64,000 bases of DNA from Xestospongia bergquistia (lineage: Eukaryota; Porifera; Demospongiae; Haplosclerida; Petrosiidae), in contig OZ014424.1 of the NCBI GenBank assembly GCA_963965975.1, positions 372,001-436,000 on the forward strand, read 5' to 3'. Under the pieces are notes generated by a model. It made no database searches, was not told the DNA's origin, and saw only the letters and a list, made by a program, of their open reading frames with translations. This document shows positions 62,395 to 64,000 of the stretch, one piece after another; position 1 is the stretch's first letter; every line of letters begins with the position of its first letter. The translations under genes were made by a program, and so were the position numbers.

Positions 62395-63300
62395 TTCTCT
62401 CTCTCTCTCTCTCTCTCTCTAGTCTAATCCACCTACACTCTTTTTACCTATATACTAGCCTAGAATGTACATTTATATACATGTACATTTATTCACCCAT
62501 ATACTAGCCTTCCACCCATACTAGCCTTGGTCTAACTCACCCATACTAGCTAGACTTGCATAGACTTGCAGAAATAGACTCCATTTCTTGACAGTACTTC
62601 CTTGATAGCGCTGGTATAGATTTAAAGAAATCAATTTCTGACAAAGGGTTAGACATCTATTCACAATATTGACTTGAGAGAGAGTAACCAAAAATTTCCA
62701 TCTTATGGTAGACTCATCAGTTAGGGTATGGTAGACTCGCATAAGTAGACTCTTGTTGGTAAACTCCGGCAGTTCGCGCGTTGTCATTGCTGGTAGACTC
62801 ATCAGAAGGGCATGGTAGACTCGCATTGTTGGTGGCATTCTTGTCTCCTCAGTAGGGCAGTGGCATTCTTGTCTCCTCCTTGCAGATCAGTAGCATTCCC
62901 AGTTGGTGTTGTTACAGCTAAAGAGTTAGCCCTCCTTGCATATCAATCGCATGTGTTGTTACAGCTGAAGACTTAGCTAGCATTGTTACGTTGGTATAGC
63001 AACGTTAGCAGTAAGTGATCAGTAGGGCAGTGACATTCCTCATTGCAGATCAGTGGCATTTCTATTTTGTAGCACATTTAGTGCCAGGATCCACCATCAG
63101 TAGTAGCATCATATTCTCATCTCCTCCATTGCAGATTGGTGTTTCATAGTCAGCAGCATTCAAATCTCCATACAGTTGGTAGAGAGATATAAGCGGCAGC
63201 AGTATCATCTCCAATAGTAGGTAGCATAACGGATTGCATACTGTGGTAGTCTGCCAGAAGAGGTTCCAGAGAGGCTTCCAAAAAATGAAGTGATGTGATT
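62096..63300. repeat. Diverged right end of the repeat field
   Basis: Scattered GGTAGACT and gcagatcagt.gcatt units, a (CT)n/(CA)n/(CT)n microsatellite at 62362-62420, and duplicated cagtagggcagtggcattctt strings at 62850-63060. No gene supported. Confidence 0.7.
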
Positions 63301-63416
63301 GCTTCTGTACTCTGCTTATATACATACATAGACTCGTGCTTATCGGAACGTGATAAGAGAGACAATATGACTCCATGAGAGAAATAGCAAACACAGAATA
63401 ACAAACACAGAAAAGA

Positions 63417-63482
63417 TGGCCAATGAAATTTCTTTCTACACAGACCTTGGCGCGTTTGTGAAAATCTTAATTATGAGGCGTG
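63417..63482 (+). CDS. Possible first exon of an unknown gene
   Basis: AAAAGATGGCC opens a frame of about 22 residues (MANEISFYTDLGAFVKILIM...) ending at a good donor, CGTG|gtaagtaaag. The context AAGATGGC resembles a YY1-type initiator. No downstream exon could be confirmed in the remaining 500 bp; a tiny exon at 63571-63581 (cag|TCACTGTCAAG|gtaaga) is only possible. The protein is not recognised. Confidence 0.25.
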
Positions 63483-64000
63483 GTAAGTAAAGATGGTGGG
63501 TGTTATTACATTACTGAAATTACAAGTTTTGCTGTCATACTATGATTTGCTATTCACCAGTCACTGTCAAGGTAAGACATTGCTATAGTAGTTAGCCACC
63601 TAGTTATAATAACAACTAAAATGGTCTAATTGATTTCTCAATGATTTCTATAGTAGGAAGTCACTACACTGTTTGTGATTTAGATACAAATCTCTTGAAT
63701 TGATTATTATATTGCAATATAGTAGTGTACTAGGTCCTAGTGATTCTAAATTCAATGCTAATAGATAATTATATTTTAACGATATACGTAGTCTCATGAT
63801 AGCAACAGCTTCTTCTAGATGTATCTACTTATCATTAAAATTGTTGTCAAAGAAGGCTGTCAAGATGTGTAAAATTTACATTAATTTCAACTCGAAACAT
63901 TTAAGAAAATTACAATCTTTTTTACTTTATTATAATAATTATAATGTGCCTACATCTATTATACTATTAATATTAATTATTATGAATTCGCTAAGTTTAT
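63483..64000. other. AT-rich right edge without recognised exons
   Basis: Apart from the possible mini-exon at 63571-63581, only AT-rich sequence is seen. It may be intron of the gene proposed at 63417. Confidence 0.4.

Noticed and set aside
62521-63404. Minus-strand frames of 84-110 codons at the right end
   Set aside because: They overlap repeats, have no domain, and one depends on the repetitive GGTAGACT units. A TATATAAG string near 63316 could be a minus promoter but is not enough to call a gene.

Overview
This window is nuclear DNA of an early-branching animal. A demosponge such as Amphimedon is my best guess, by inference: the DNA is AT-rich, the genes are very closely packed, and most introns are only about 45-70 nt with GT-AG ends. 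It holds metazoan-type genes, including a complete SH2-SH2-SH3 phospholipase C gamma, FAIM, beta-tubulin and a giant RNF213-like AAA+ protein. I saw nothing bacterial or viral. Gene models were built by hand by joining exons at splice sites. Summed exon lengths divide by three in every complete multi-exon model, and most protein lengths fall close to those of their human relatives.

Layout, left to right: end of ATP5F1E (+), PSMG4 (-), EMG1 (+), beta-tubulin (-), MPHOSPH6 (+), TMEM64 (-), RPL14 (-), PLCG (+, 7.6-15.4 kb), DPM1 (-), FAIM (+), a CRAL-TRIO lipid-transfer protein (+), ORC6 (-), CIAPIN1 (+), the RNF213-like giant (+, 24.3-48.4 kb, about 66 exons, about 5,680 aa), POP4 (-), GINS3 (+), TTC5 (-) and a CNBD1-like cyclic-nucleotide-domain gene (+). 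From 56.5 kb the character changes. There are two small unrecognised coiled-coil genes, a broken hAT-transposase fragment, a reading frame with an internal TGA, and then roughly 3 kb of minisatellite built on the motif GGTAGACT. A possible first exon of another gene lies at 63.4 kb.

The genes mostly alternate in strand. Seven pairs are head-to-head with only 67-281 bp between start codons, so they probably share bidirectional promoters, and many pairs are tail-to-tail with 70-340 bp between stops. The products are mainly housekeeping: ribosome biogenesis (EMG1, RPL14), RNA processing (POP4, MPHOSPH6), DNA replication (ORC6, GINS3), proteasome assembly, mitochondrial ATP synthase, Fe-S assembly, and dolichol-mannose synthesis. 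PLCG and the RNF213-like protein add signalling and cell-defence functions. No shared pathway is evident.

The least expected features are as follows. A 60-bp minisatellite found only inside introns carries a donor-like, branch-like and acceptor-like signal in each unit. The RNF213 relative shows no RING finger but has a C-terminal SAM domain. CT microsatellites sit at the 3' ends of at least seven introns of that same gene. MPHOSPH6 has two GC-AG introns out of three. The GGTAGACT repeat field fills the right end.
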